A stretch of 64,000 bases of DNA from Rhynchopus euleeides (lineage: Eukaryota > Euglenozoa > Diplonemea > Diplonemida > Diplonemidae). Each line of letters begins with the position of its first letter. The first letter of the stretch is position 1. The DNA lies in NCBI GenBank assembly GCA_963210315.1, contig OY723250.1:1240001-1304000 (forward strand), written 5' to 3'. The translations under genes were made by a program, and so were the position numbers. This document shows, piece by piece, positions 1 through 9,939 of this stretch. The notes below the pieces were generated by a model. The model made no database searches, was not told the DNA's origin, and saw nothing but the letters and a program-made list of their open reading frames with translations.

Positions 1-57
1 TTTGAGGAAATCGCCAAACCTTATTTTTTTTTGCCAAATTGGTATGGCTAAAACCCA

Positions 58-110
58 CTTTTTCGGTGACCCAAAAAGTACCTAAGAAGTACCCAAATTT
101 GGCTTTTTTT
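58..110 (+). repeat. 53-bp direct repeat, left copy
   Basis: This stretch starts CTTTTTCGGTGACCC and continues into two AAGTACC-type motifs and a T-run. It recurs in the same orientation at 2928-2980 with only two or three differences. The two copies sit immediately outside the inverted ends of the 113-2928 block. They may be a very long target duplication or two units of an older tandem repeat. Confidence 0.8.
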
Positions 111-159
111 AAGGGGGGGTGTCAAAACTTCTTTTCTGCCGGTTTCAGTCTGGATTTGT

Positions 160-290
160 GGTCAGAGGCACCCCATGGCCAAAATGACCCCACCACGATC
201 CGCACAGATCCCAAACGTTCAAAAGAACGGGGTTATGGAAAATTCGTGAGGGGGGTCCCGCTGGGTGGGTGGGTGGCTGGGGTGGGGTGG
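160..290 (+). repeat. Partial unit of the ~185-bp satellite
   Basis: It contains CCATGGCCAAAATGACCCCA, then a CCACGATCCGCACAGAT segment, CAAACGTTCAAAAGAACGGG and a GGGTCCCGCTGGGTGGG segment. These appear in the same order in the tandem array at 23945-25150. Confidence 0.85.
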
Positions 291-1203
291 CGAGCTGCCT
301 GCCGGGTGGCGACCTCACACACCCTGCACCTGCCCGCCATCCTATACTGTCCTGCCATCCCTACTGTCCCGCCGGCCTATGCTGTACCGCCAATCCTGTT
401 GTTCGAGCATGCCGTAGTCTCGCCTCTGCCACATGTGGCCAACAGCACAGTGTGTCGGCTTGCGACCTGCACTGCCACCTGCACCTGCGACCTGACGGAT
501 TCCAGTGCAGTGAAGACGAAGTCCGTGTGTGCAGCCGCCAACTATGCGGCACATGACCCTGCCTTCGCCGCATTCATCGCGAGAGAATGTCCCCATGTAA
601 TCAAGGTGTCTGGGCTACTGTGGCAAAAAGCTTCGAACGGCCGCTTCTGCACCACTGCGGCCGCCTGTTGGTCCCTCTCGCAGCTCGTTGACGGCGACGA
701 TACCGTCCTCCATTTCCTCCTGCGCTTCTTTCGTGAAGTTGCAAATAGGGATACGAAGACGTACGAGGCTGTGATGGAGTTGGAGGGGGACCGCGAGACT
801 GTGCGGAGGATGGGAATCTGCTTCGCGCACCTCGTGTAACCCTTGCATTCTGTTTGTGTCACGGTTCTCGAAGAGCGAGGCCCAGGCAAGTGACACTTGC
901 CAGCTCGGGTTCTCCTCGGAGTTGTTCCGCTTCCTCGCCTGGTTGTGACAAGCGGAGGCGAATGCAGAGGACGGGTACCTCCAGAGCTGGAGAGATCACC
1001 AGGAAGACTGCTTCGGCCAGTCCCTGTGCCTCTCGTTCGAGTCTGCAACGTGCACACTGAAGGGCAGTGTTCCCGAGGAACTGGCGATGACTATGGAAAA
1101 TGCATGTACAATTGCTTGCACTGTAAATTTTGACTATCCTCCTCGCCGCACAGGTGTCAGAGGAACAGTTGAACGAGGTTGTCCCCACTCTTCTCGCTGA
1201 ATC

Positions 1204-1818
1204 GTATTGCAATTTGGGTTAGCGTGCTGGCATCGCAGCCTGGCCCCGAAGGACCATACCGTGAGGAACCGGGCCCGCTATCCTACTCTTGCACTACGTG
1301 ACACCACACGGTTTCGCTCTCCTCCTCGTTGCGCTGTAAAGGTGGGGGGACACACACACACTGGAAGCCGGAGATTGCGCCTGCTGGTACTGAGGCGCAA
1401 TCTTCGCGACGACGCGTTGAAAAGAGCGCGGAATAGCCGCCGAACGAAAGATGGTGGGAGAGGGGATGCAGCGGGTGCGCTTCGGAACCGCACGCAACAC
1501 CTGCTTCCGGAGGGGGCGCCCCACGTAAGGGCTCGGCGACGTGCACTCGGGGGAGAGCGTGTCGCTCCCCTGGTGAGACGGCGTTTCTGCCTGCCAGTCG
1601 GGAAGAGAGGGGGTTGCAGTGTCTAAAGGCACTAGGGGCTCCTGACATGGAGAGGGTGGTGGGGGTGACACAGTGTCTGATGGGGGACTAGGCCTAGTGT
1701 CGGCGGGCTGAAAGCCCGGCGAGTCATCCACAACAAGGGAAGGTGCAGGCGAGAGAGGAAGGGGGGAAGCAAGTTCTGATGGGGACATGAAACTATCCTC
1801 GTCAGGCCGAAGGCTTGA
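1204..1818 (-). mobile_element. 5'-truncated non-LTR retroelement copy (family of 15425-18828)
   Basis: Read on the minus strand, this is the last ~600 bp of the element at 15425-18828. It has the same proline/serine-rich C-terminal coding region, the same stop and the same 3' end CCCAAATTGCAATAC, with no poly-A. It lacks an internal segment of about 90 codons compared with the longer copy. A 9-bp duplication CGCTGAATC lies at 1195-1203 and 1819-1827, although the right copy overlaps similar sequence of the element. 5' truncation with a fixed 3' end is typical of target-primed reverse transcription. Confidence 0.85.
1294..1818 (-). pseudogene. C-terminal remnant of retroelement protein
   Basis: The minus-strand frame encodes SLRPDEDSFM...LSPAPSLVVDD...PPPPSPCQEPL and ends RRRAKPCGVT, matching the end of the protein at 15425-18738. 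A deletion joins CTSPSPYVGR directly to KQVLRAVPKRT. In the long copy those segments are separated by the SSVPRAQKR repeat and an Arg-rich stretch. The N-terminus is lost through 5' truncation, so this is a dead fragment. It shows that the Pro/Ser-rich tail is a conserved part of the family. Confidence 0.8.
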
Positions 1819-1947
1819 CGCTGAATCTGGTGTCGCCAAATACTATGGTGCCCAGGGCATCTCGAAGGGTTCGACCCTCTGCCCCAAGGTGGACAAGGCC
1901 GACGCTGAGAAGTTTCTCCGCACATCCATCCACCGTTTTGCTTCCGG

Positions 1948-2592
1948 TTGCTACTCCGAGTACAAGAGATACTCCCAGTCCACAGAAGGGATGGCTGCAG
2001 AGAGAACAGGCGCACTGGGACCTGCGGTCCTGGAAGGGGTCTGCGGCGGGTGTTGATGATGAATGGGGTCGCTATCCGGGATGGTGTCCTCCGCGCCAAG
2101 CTCTGTTGCATGCAGCATTGGGTTGATGGCACCTCTCCAGGTGTCACAGAGGCCCAGATCTCTTCTCTGGGGGGAAAGCTGGAGGCGGTGCAGGAGAGGA
2201 AGCTCCGTATTGGCAAGCTGCGACTTGCGGAACTCGAAGTCGCGAGGATCGCAGACAATAACGCATCTGAACGCAAGCGCAAGCGGACTGCCTTGATTGA
2301 CAGTATTTGCACTGGATTCCACTGTGATGTGTCGTGGTTAAAGGGGGTGTTGGTGCAGCAAGCCCCGGCACGCGGGATCCTCAACTGCCAGAGTAAAAAC
2401 AAACCCGCCATTCTTGAACTCATTGAGAGTATGGACCGGTGTTTTACTCTGTCGGAACTGAGGGAATATGCGGAGGCGAGGGAACTCGTAGCCGCCCAGA
2501 GTGGAGTCAGGAAGAGTTACTCGCGAAGCTTCAGGACCACGACACGGAACACATCGAGATTCCAGAGGTTGAAGAAGGAGAGTAGAGCGTAG
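1948..2592 (+). CDS. Hypothetical basic coiled-coil-like protein (partial)
   Basis: An open frame of about 214 codons overlaps the end of the split exon in another frame. The convincing part starts near 2056 (LMMNGVAIRDGVL) and is rich in Lys, Arg, Glu and Leu (KLEAVQERKLRIGKLRLAEL, then NNASERKRKRTALIDS), suggesting a helical or coiled-coil DNA-associated protein. It probably belongs to the same transposon gene as 1154-2056, joined by an intron or frameshift that I could not place. No family is recognised. Confidence 0.35.
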   Translation: MLLRVQEILPVHRRDGCRENRRTGTCGPGRGLRRVLMMNGVAIRDGVLRAKLCCMQHWVDGTSPGVTEAQISSLGGKLEAVQERKLRIGKLRLAELEVARIADNNASERKRKRTALIDSICTGFHCDVSWLKGVLVQQAPARGILNCQSKNKPAILELIESMDRCFTLSELREYAEARELVAAQSGVRKSYSRSFRTTTRNTSRFQRLKKESRA

Positions 2593-2734
2593 ACGGTCCA
2601 GAGGCTGGAGTAAGTCAGTAGAACCGTAGAGAGTGCGGGTGCCCCCCCCCTCCCCTCACTTCCTGCCTGCAGGTCCCTTTTTGTTGTAACCCTCAACCAG
2701 CAAAGTGCCCCTGAACTGATCTCCCACTCCTCTC

Positions 2735-2860
2735 CTCCCAGCATTCACAGGCACAACTGCCTGAACCAGACCCGCATTTCACGGGTGAAGTTTGTCACCT
2801 AGACCACAAAAATGACCCCACTACGATCCGCGCGGAGTCCAAAAAGTACAATGGGGGAAG
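2735..2860 (+). repeat. Partial unit of the ~185-bp satellite
   Basis: It contains CCTGAACCAGACCCGCATTT, CACGGGTGAAG, ACCTAGACCACAAA and ATGACCCCACTACGATCCGC, in the order seen in the array at 23945-25150. The junction to AGTCCAAAAAGTACAATGGG resembles the last unit of that array at 25110-25150. Confidence 0.85.
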
Positions 2861-2927
2861 AAAATCACGATTCTGGGAGGTCGAATTTTTCCACCCAAGA
2901 AAATAAGTTTTGACACCCCCCCCCCCC

Positions 2928-2980
2928 CTTTTTCGGTGACCCAAAAAGTACCCAAGAAGTACCCAAATTTGACTTTTTTT
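2928..2980 (+). repeat. 53-bp direct repeat, right copy
   Basis: Second copy of the sequence at 58-110, in the same orientation and immediately outside the right inverted end of the 113-2928 block. Confidence 0.8.
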
Positions 2981-2981
2981 T

Positions 2982-5068
2982 GGGCGTCAGCCAGACCACA
3001 AAAGAGAAAACAATCTTGCTGATAGCGAAGGGCCCACCTGTTGTTGGACCAGATCGCTACCCCCCAACACCCCCACCCACCCCCCCCCCCCTTCCTCTTC
3101 CCCCTCTTTGGGATAAGGGAATCAGTTTTCCAGTTTGCCGGTGATGGTTCTCAGCTTTCTTGACCCCATGCACCCCCGCGAGCCTCTTTTTTTTTTTGCC
3201 ATTTTTCGCATGCCGACGCTAAATCGGAGGTGTTGCCCAAACCGCCCCGATTAGCCTCGGGCCGAACCCCCTGGCACGACTCTTCCGAGCCACCTTGCCA
3301 CGGTTATTGCCTCCCTCGCCGCTGATTTTTTGACACCCAGGCCATCGCCGGGCCCGCTTGCTCCAGCAGCAGCAGGGCCTTTGCACCTCTGCCTTTCACC
3401 CCCGCCCCCACCCTATCCCCTGTCTCTCGCGGCCCATACCACAGGATGGAGTCGCGTGCAACGGGGTATCACACCCTCCCCTCCTGTATTATTTTTTATG
3501 GGAGGGGAGAGAGGTGTTGCGTTGGAGCCGCACACGGTGGTCTCCCGCACGTCAGACTACACCTTTGTTGGGCGGGGGGGGGGGGGGTCCGCCGTGCATT
3601 GCGGGGAATAGGTGGGGGGTGAGGATGGAGGAGGGGAGGGGGGGGGCAGCGGTCCGTGTGTGTTACCCCCCAAAAAATAGCCACAAAATTACATCGCCCC
3701 TCTGATGGACAAAAGGGGAGGCAACTCCATCAAGACCCCCCTGACTCTGGGTGTCGGGGAGGGGGGGGGGTGGGGTGGGGTGGTGATTTCATACTCCGGC
3801 GTCGCTGAAGAAAAACGGGCCTTCGCTTTGGGGTGGGGGGGCAAAAAAGAAGGTGATTTCCGGGAAGCATCTGCAGGGTTTTTACCCAGGGTGGGGCGAC
3901 CCCTCCCCTCTGTTTCCCGGATCTTTATTTATTTGCTCTTCGGTGCCTTTCCATAGAGAAGGACAAAACAAAGGGAGGGGGTGATACACCGAAACGCTTA
4001 CACTTTTATGCACCACATTGCGAAGGGCTCCTTGTCTTCTCTACCCACCCACCCCCCCCCCCCCTCCCCCAAGATGATCACCCGCCCAGCTGCGTTCCGC
4101 AAGACAGGCGAACGCATCTTGGGCTATATTCCTTTCTGTGTCGTTTATTTTTGTTGACAGTTTAGCGTGGCCAACTCGGCAAGTTTTCTGTATGCCCCCA
4201 TTTTTTTCCCCTTCGCTGCATCTTGTAATCACGCCCCCCCCCCTACCTCTCTGCCCCCCACTCCCACTCACCGCTTCATTGGACCCGGAGTGGTGTTGCA
4301 CAAAGAATGGGAGGGGAGGGGTGGGGCCTGAGTTCCAACATTTTTTTGCAGTCATTTGGTTTGCTGCCCACCGTCAGGCACGAACATCCTCCGGTGGAAA
4401 GCTGCGTGCGTGCGTGTGTATGTGTTTGTGTGTGTGTTATGCAGCTTAAGGGAAATGGGAAAGAGAAGGGCGGGTGAAGTTCTTTGCGATAAGCGTGCGG
4501 CGCCAAGTCAGAAGCGGAGAGAGGCGGAGAACGGATCGCAAGGAAGTAAAAATATCTCGCAGCGCTGCGTGAGGTAGAATTGTTGAGATCGCCGTCCTTT
4601 CAGAGCCGTTGCTGTTGCGGGTTTGTGTTTTGTATTTTTGGCGTGGGACTCCCACCTGAGCTGGGATCGTTGTGTTGCCGTCGAGGCAATCCCAGGCAGC
4701 GCAAGTGCCCTGGATCCACACCACCACCACCACCACCACCACCACCACCACGCAGGCACCCGTTTGGGGGCCACCCCCCCACACACACCCCTCCCCCTCG
4801 AGGGCCAGTGCTGTGGGAATATTTTCCGTTGCTGCTGCTGTTTAGTTCTCTGCGTTGCGGTTTTTTTCTTTGCTCCGGTTCTGCTTTGCGTTGATTTGCT
4901 TGCTTGCTTTGCTTGCTGCTGCCTGTCTCTCCGGGGAGAGCGTTCTCTCCCCACCCCCACCCAAAGAGCCCCCCCCCCCTCTGTTGTGTATCTGCTTGCC
5001 TTTCTCCAAAAAAACCCCCCCTACGCTTCTCACGGGCACTGCGCCCCACACACGGGTGAGTCCCAGCC
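2982..5068. other. Intergenic stretch, no gene seen
   Basis: There are many C- or G-homopolymer runs (for example 3580-3590 and 4049-4074), T-runs and GT-rich sequence near 4405-4440. No frame shows a domain or plausible codon usage. It presumably includes the promoter and 5' leader of the phosphatase gene. Confidence 0.6.
4720..4752 (+). repeat. (CCA)n microsatellite
   Basis: About eleven CCA/CAC triplets lie upstream of the phosphatase gene. The polyhistidine or polyproline frames through it have no other coding character. Confidence 0.9.
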
Positions 5069-7701
5069 ATGGTGCTCGGAGACCTGCGCCTCGGCGCCGG
5101 GATGCTGCCCCTGTTAGACGACGAGGGCGAGATCGACTTCGACGCAGCAAAGGACCGCGAGATGGGGTCCTTCCTCGGGACCTGGGTGGAGTCCCAGGTG
5201 GAGGAGGAGGCGGAATCGCCTCTCTGCTTCGCCGCGGTTGCTTCCTCCAAAGGGGCGCGGCAGTCGATGGAGGACGCGCATTGCATGGCCCTGAAGGATG
5301 ATGTCCCCGGCATCGCCGCATTTGGCGTTTTCGACGGGCACGGCGGTTACGGCTGCTCCAAATTCGTCGCAAATGAGTTCCAACACATCATGGACGACAT
5401 GGTCCAGAACTCCACACCCCGCACCTCCGACACGGGTGGGAAGAAGCCTGCCCCCCTGCCCACCGACAGCAACATCGTGCAGCTCTGCTCCTCCGTCGAT
5501 GCCAAGTTCCTGCATGAGCAGGGCGGGCAGGACTCTGCTGTAGAGGATGCCTCCGGATCCACAGGCACCATGATCTTCCTTGGTCTGAAGGTGCTGCCGA
5601 GCGGTGAAACCGTCTACAAGGTGAAGGCGGGTAATGTGGGGGACAGCAGGTCCATCGTGGTGCGCGGCAGGAAGCCTGTCGCGATGACGCGTGACCACAA
5701 GCCGTCTGACCCGATAGAGAAGGATCGCATCCGCAAGGCGGGGGGTTGGGTTGCGCAGGGGCGGGTTGACGGGAAGCTCGCGGTGTCGCGATCCTTCGGC
5801 GATACCTACTACAAGCAGTCTGACAGCGAGTCGGGGCACAAGGTCATCTGCACCCCGGAGGTGTCTGAGATCACCCTTTCCCCTGGCGACCTTGTGATCA
5901 TCGGCTGTGACGGTGTCTTTGAGGTATGTCGGTTGGTTGTTTCGTTTTACTCCAACAGGGCTCCTGTCGGTATCAAAAAGATAGTGGGCAGCGCTTCGGG
6001 CAACAAGCACAACCTCCTCATCAGGCAGCGGGGAATTGCTTTTGTTCTGCCCCCCCGGATTTGGCGCACAAAGCTCACAGCCTTATCTTTTTCGAAGAGG
6101 GTGTTCGGCAGAGCGTAGCCCGGGCGGGCTGTTCTTTACGGTGCTGGGAGGGGGGCGTTTTCTACCCTGTATCAGAAGTGGGGGTGGGGTGGTGAGCTGT
6201 TCCCTGAAGGGCTGAACTGGCTGCTACCCCAAGCTATCAAACCGCCTCCCCTATCTTGTGCCCTGCTGCCATTCATTCCACACACGCACAGAGCGGTATC
6301 ACCGACCCGGAGGCAACACAGTTGGTTCTGGACGTCCTCAGCAACCACAAGAATGATGTCGGGCTGGCGGCAAAACATCTCTGCGACGAGGTATGCCGTG
6401 CTTGCTTGCTTGGGTGTAGTGTCAGCGTGCGCCTGCCCCCCCTTCCTCCGCTCCCCCACCTCCTGCGGTGCGGCAAACTGTCGCCACACATCCCGACCGT
6501 CTCTCAGAAGGCCTCGGGGCACCGCCCCCTGTCAGCAGTGTCCTTTTCGGTTGTATTGCATCACCACACCATCCCCACCCTCCCACAGTCGCTGCTCCGC
6601 GGATCCACCGACAACGTGACGTGTATGGTGATCCAGCTGAAGCCCATCCCGCAAGCCTTCCGCCCTGAAAGCAAGCAGATGCGGAAAGGCTTCCACGCGC
6701 CACCCATCCGTCCCTTCTCCACCTCCGAGTCGAAGCTGGAGGTCACCATCCCTGGCGCCGCTGCGACTGCACCCGGGCATGCCAGCCCGATCTACTCCGC
6801 CTCCGCCCCGCTTGTCCGCGCCCCGCAGAACTTCCTCCGCCTTGTCGTGCTGGAGAAGCAGCCCAACGAGCGCGACTTCGGCTTCACCCTCGCACAGGAC
6901 GGCGAGCCGCAACAACCTACCTCCTTCGCCACCTCACAGGACTACCACAGGACCAGTGTCCCTGTCCATGTCTGCGAGAGGTGGAACAAAGTCTCCTCGG
7001 TGCGGGAGGAGGGCCCTGCCCACAGAGCGTGGCTCCGCGCAGGCATGACGATCCTCTCCGTCGACGGCAGGCCTGTGACGCACAAAGACACCTTCCTCAG
7101 AACGGTGGCGCGTCTCGGAAAGGAGGAGTGCAGGAAGGTGTCCTTCACAGTGAAGGCCGATGCGTCTGCCTGGGCCCGCGTGCGGCGCGAGAGGGTTTGC
7201 GGCGGGACGTCGTTTGCCGAGAAGGCTGACTCGCCCCTGCTGCAGAAGCGGGGGCGGCGCGTGGTGCGGGAGAGCCCCACAGGGGCCAAGCATGGGAGGT
7301 CGCTGAGTGAGTCGTCGGGGCACAGCCTGACTGGCAGTATGCGGAGTCCGCCTAACTCGGCGCGGTCGATGCGGAAGTCTGCGTCGCTGCATTCCATGTC
7401 CAACTCGGGTCCCATTGCGCTGCTCTGCCCGCCTCCGGCGCCACGCGACCCGAGTGCCACGCGGAAGAAGAAGGACAAAGTGTCTCGCAGCCATTCCACC
7501 GCAGGGCACGTGGCATCTCCTGCAGGCTCCCCTACCACCTTCGCGAAGAAGCGGCGGGAGCGGAGCGCCTCCCCGGGGATTGCGGCAAACCGCACCGTCA
7601 AGAACGCGGCGGCGAACAAGCCGCTCTTCCTGAGGTCATGCGCCCCACCCCTCCTCCACTCGCGGGGGATCCGGTCAAACTCACGCGACAAAGCGCGGTG
7701 A
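5069..7701 (+). CDS. PP2C-family Ser/Thr phosphatase with C-terminal PDZ-like domain
   Basis: Exons are 5069-5923, 6292-6390 and 6589-7701 (688 residues). Introns start GTATGT and GTATGC and end CGCACAG and CCCACAG. PP2C motifs are intact: RQSMEDAH (64-71), GVFDGHGG with Asp89, GNVGDSRS with Asp192, LAVSRSFGD, IIGCDGVFE with Asp281, and GSTDNVT with Asp326. The Asp residues bind the Mn/Mg pair of this phosphatase family. Residues about 402-508 resemble a PDZ domain: DFGFTL stands for the carboxylate-binding loop, then GPAHRAWLRAGMTILSVDG and a VSFTVK final strand. A basic Ser-rich tail follows. By inference, PDZ binding to target C-termini would localise the phosphatase. The start is the first ATG (GCCATGG) ahead of the domain. 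The enzyme call is firm; the PDZ call is moderate. Confidence 0.92.
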
Positions 7702-8593
7702 GTGAGAGGTGGGGGGGGGGGGGGGTGAAAGGGTGAAAGGGGGGAAAGGTGGCCTTCCCTTTGAAGTGCAGAAAATCAGTGGGCCACCCCCTCACGCATT
7801 TATTGCTGGGTTGCAACAGCAGGGCGGCACACAGTTGTGTTTGGCACATGCAGTGGCCTGGAGGGAAAGGCACGTCGGAGGCTGTGTCATAAAACCACGG
7901 TTACCTCCCCCCCCACCCCCTCAGTTTCGCCCCAGCTGGGCGAAGCTAGATGGGTGAGGGAGGAGGTGGTCGCGGCGGTGGTGGTGGGATTTAACGTTAT
8001 GTATTGTGATGGGCGGTAGGGGGTTTGTGGGGGAATGGGGGGGCATCCTCTCTGTTTCGAACCGAATTCAATTTGCAAAAAAAACAAAAAGTGGGGCGGG
8101 GGGGGGGGGGAAGGGGGGATGTGGCAGACCCGGGTGACCGTAGACAGAGAGGATTCTATTTGGCATGACCTGGGGAGGGGAGGGAAGGGGAGAGGGGGTG
8201 GGGTGGGGGGGTGTAGGGGAGGGGCGCCAGAGGACCGCATTTGGGGCCTCGCCACCACTGAGTGGCATGTATGTGTGCTGAGCCGTGTCTGAAAAAAGTC
8301 GCCTTGTATCTCAATTGCGCTTGCCACCCACCCCCCCCCCCCCCCCACTCCCCCGCACCCCCCCCCACCTGTCTTCTCTCTCTCTCTCTCCCCTCCCCTT
8401 GTGCAAGTCACACACAAGCCCTGCAAGGAGAGGGGATTCGTTCGCCCCCACCCTCACCCCTTGCATTGCCCTCGATCTGTTTTTTTTTTGCGAAAACTGT
8501 CCCCCCCTCCCCACCGCACAGCACAGCACAACACAGTGCCTTGCCCTCAGAGAGATCTGGTTTTATCGAAGCTGCGTTTCCCCCCCCCCCCCC
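7702..8593. other. Intergenic stretch, no gene seen
   Basis: G-rich, then C-rich homopolymer DNA with a short CT microsatellite near 8380-8392. It ends in a C-run that was the target of the next transposon. The 3' end signals of the phosphatase gene should lie here but none is distinctive. Confidence 0.6.
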
Positions 8594-8875
8594 TAGGGGG
8601 GGTCATAAGCCCGTACAAAACCAAAATTTTCGACATACCATCAGAGCCGCCCTAATACCTGATCTGACCCGAAAATCCGACCCATACCCCCCCGGAAACT
8701 GTCTGGGGCCCACTTGTGACACCTGATACGCACTTTTGTGATGATTTTTTGGGGTCCTAAAAAATGTACCTCAGTTTCGTACCTTGCCTTTGTACCTGAA
8801 CCACTCCCGACCGCATTATTTCGTTCTTTGCAAGGGAAGGGTGTCACTACGCTCACTCAGCACGCCGAGCAACAC

Positions 8876-9589
8876 ATGCCGCGTGCCCAGGGCCTCGCAG
8901 AGGTGTCAGATGCTGCTGCAGAGGAGTACCTTGCTCGAAAGACGCTCGCCAAACGGGAGATGTGCGGGGTCTCGGCAGAGAGCGTTGTGGCAGACCTGCG
9001 TAAAAAGAAAACGGCACACGACATCGGTGAGGCGACATTATTTCGGGCGCTCCGTCGGGCTGGGTACATAGGAGAGCGAGTGGGACGTGGTGACGACAGA
9101 TATATGCAGTGGTGCATCAACTGCACGCACGTGCGGGAAAAGCGGCGTTCCTTGCTAGCCAAGAAAGATGTCACCTGCACTCCTACTCCTCCCACTCCTC
9201 CTGCTCCTACCCCCACACCAACTGATGTGGGCAGTGAGAGTGATGGCAGCTCCAGAGCAGCAGATGATCTAGGAAGCAATGAGCGGGTCAGCCGGGCAGA
9301 CTACCTCAGTCTGTACCGGAAGTACGAAGCGTTGCGGGCCCGCCACCACCGCCTCCAGGAGAGGACCCGAGGGTTGAGAGTAGGGTTGTACAGCGCCAGG
9401 GGAGGGTATTCCCCTGGCGTTGAGACATCCCTGGCGACCTTGCGGTCGCACTGTGTGGGGGCTGAGTCGGCAGGCAGATGCCGATCCAATGACCTTGTTG
9501 AGTCCCCACATGGTACACTCTCATACGTGTTGTCGAGACTGCGTGGTGTGCATATCCTGCGGGGCGCAAATTACACAGCACAATCATAA
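8876..9589 (+). CDS. Transposon protein with possible helix-turn-helix region
   Basis: A 237-residue frame begins at the first ATG inside the left inverted repeat boundary. Residues about 40-85 (SVVADLRKKK then ATLFRALRRAGYIGERVG) resemble the second HTH of Tc1-like transposases, where a 'TLxRxLrraGy' pattern is usual. A Thr/Pro spacer (about 105-120) and a charged segment (DYLSLYRKYEALRARHHRL) with coiled-coil character follow. The catalytic core expected after an HTH is absent. It may be an exon of a spliced gene, a DNA-binding accessory protein, or a transposase remnant. The HTH assignment is by pattern only. Confidence 0.45.
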   Translation: MPRAQGLAEVSDAAAEEYLARKTLAKREMCGVSAESVVADLRKKKTAHDIGEATLFRALRRAGYIGERVGRGDDRYMQWCINCTHVREKRRSLLAKKDVTCTPTPPTPPAPTPTPTDVGSESDGSSRAADDLGSNERVSRADYLSLYRKYEALRARHHRLQERTRGLRVGLYSARGGYSPGVETSLATLRSHCVGAESAGRCRSNDLVESPHGTLSYVLSRLRGVHILRGANYTAQS

Positions 9590-9636
9590 CCACTTCGGCT
9601 CTCAGGGCGTACAATATCCCAATCGTGCCTTCACAG

Positions 9637-9939
9637 GCTAAGATCGACGAAGCAAAAGCATCTACAACGCTGCCTACTAATGCCGATGCAGCCTCCCAGG
9701 CGTACGAAGTACTCACAATGACCCATATGCGATCGAAGTACTACACCCAGAAGGTGGCTGAACTCATTCTGCTGACGCAACAACACAACATTCCCACTAA
9801 TCAGGTCAAGAAAGACCTTGCCGAGGCACTGGGGAAGGCAACATGCGTGCCACCTGAGCCAGAACCACCGCAGAAAAGGCAAAGAACGAAAGAATGCGGT
9901 CGGGAGTGGTTCAGGTACAAAGGCAAGGTACGAAACTGA
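9637..9939 (+). CDS. Transposon exon with SAP-like segment
   Basis: A CACAG acceptor precedes 9637. The frame reads AKIDEAKASTT, then KVAELILLTQQHNIPTNQVK followed by KDLAEALG, which resembles the two-helix SAP DNA-binding motif. A basic patch (QKRQRTKE) comes next, and the frame ends in the right inverted repeat. It is likely the 3' exon of the gene starting at 8876, but I could not identify the donor site. About 100 residues. The SAP call rests on the spacing of hydrophobic and Lys residues only. Confidence 0.35.
   Translation, partial: AKIDEAKASTTLPTNADAASQAYEVLTMTHMRSKYYTQKVAELILLTQQHNIPTNQVKKDLAEALGKATCVPPEPEPPQKRQRTKECGREWFRYKGKVRN

Larger units (their letters stand above)
39..839 (+). 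other. Open frame of uncertain meaning
   Basis: An open frame of about 266 codons runs through the left repeat, the satellite unit and then Cys/Ala-rich sequence. Its first third is plainly translated repeat. The part after about position 300 could be an exon of the block's own gene: residues around 560-830 look protein-like, with a run of hydrophobic and charged residues ending in CFAHLV. I see no domain. I would not call it a gene without transcript support. Confidence 0.2.
1154..2056 (+). pseudogene. Coding exon split by a retroelement insertion
   Basis: A CACAG acceptor ends at 1153. The frame that follows reads through VSEEQLNEVV to LLAES and stops matching at about 1203, where a retroelement copy begins. 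The same frame resumes at about 1828 (GVAKYYGAQG onward) and continues to a stop at 2056. Removing 1204-1818 plus one copy of the 9-bp duplication CGCTGAATC leaves a continuous frame of roughly 90 residues. The product is unrecognised; it is probably a gene of the 113-2928 block. The insertion is therefore young relative to decay of this exon. Confidence 0.55.
113..2928. mobile_element. Putative transposon block with ~24-bp inverted ends
   Basis: The left end reads GGGGGGGTGTCAAAACTT and the right end (reading inward on the minus strand) has the same G-run followed by TGTCAAAACTTATTTTCT. Directly outside both ends lies the 53-bp direct repeat. Just inside each end is a unit of the ~185-bp repeat that forms a tandem array at 23.9-25.1 kb. 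The interior has a coding exon broken by a retroelement and a second open frame. I do not recognise a transposase, so the superfamily is unknown. The alternative is a composite of satellite fragments around an old gene. Confidence 0.45.

Noticed and set aside
58..2980. LTR retrotransposon with 53-bp direct terminal repeats
   Set aside because: Far too short for LTRs, with no TG...CA ends, primer site or gag/pol. Inverted ends lie just inside.
4600..5117. Polyhistidine or polyproline protein over the (CCA)n tract
   Set aside because: Different frames all run through the microsatellite with no domain or coding bias. The real gene starts at 5069.
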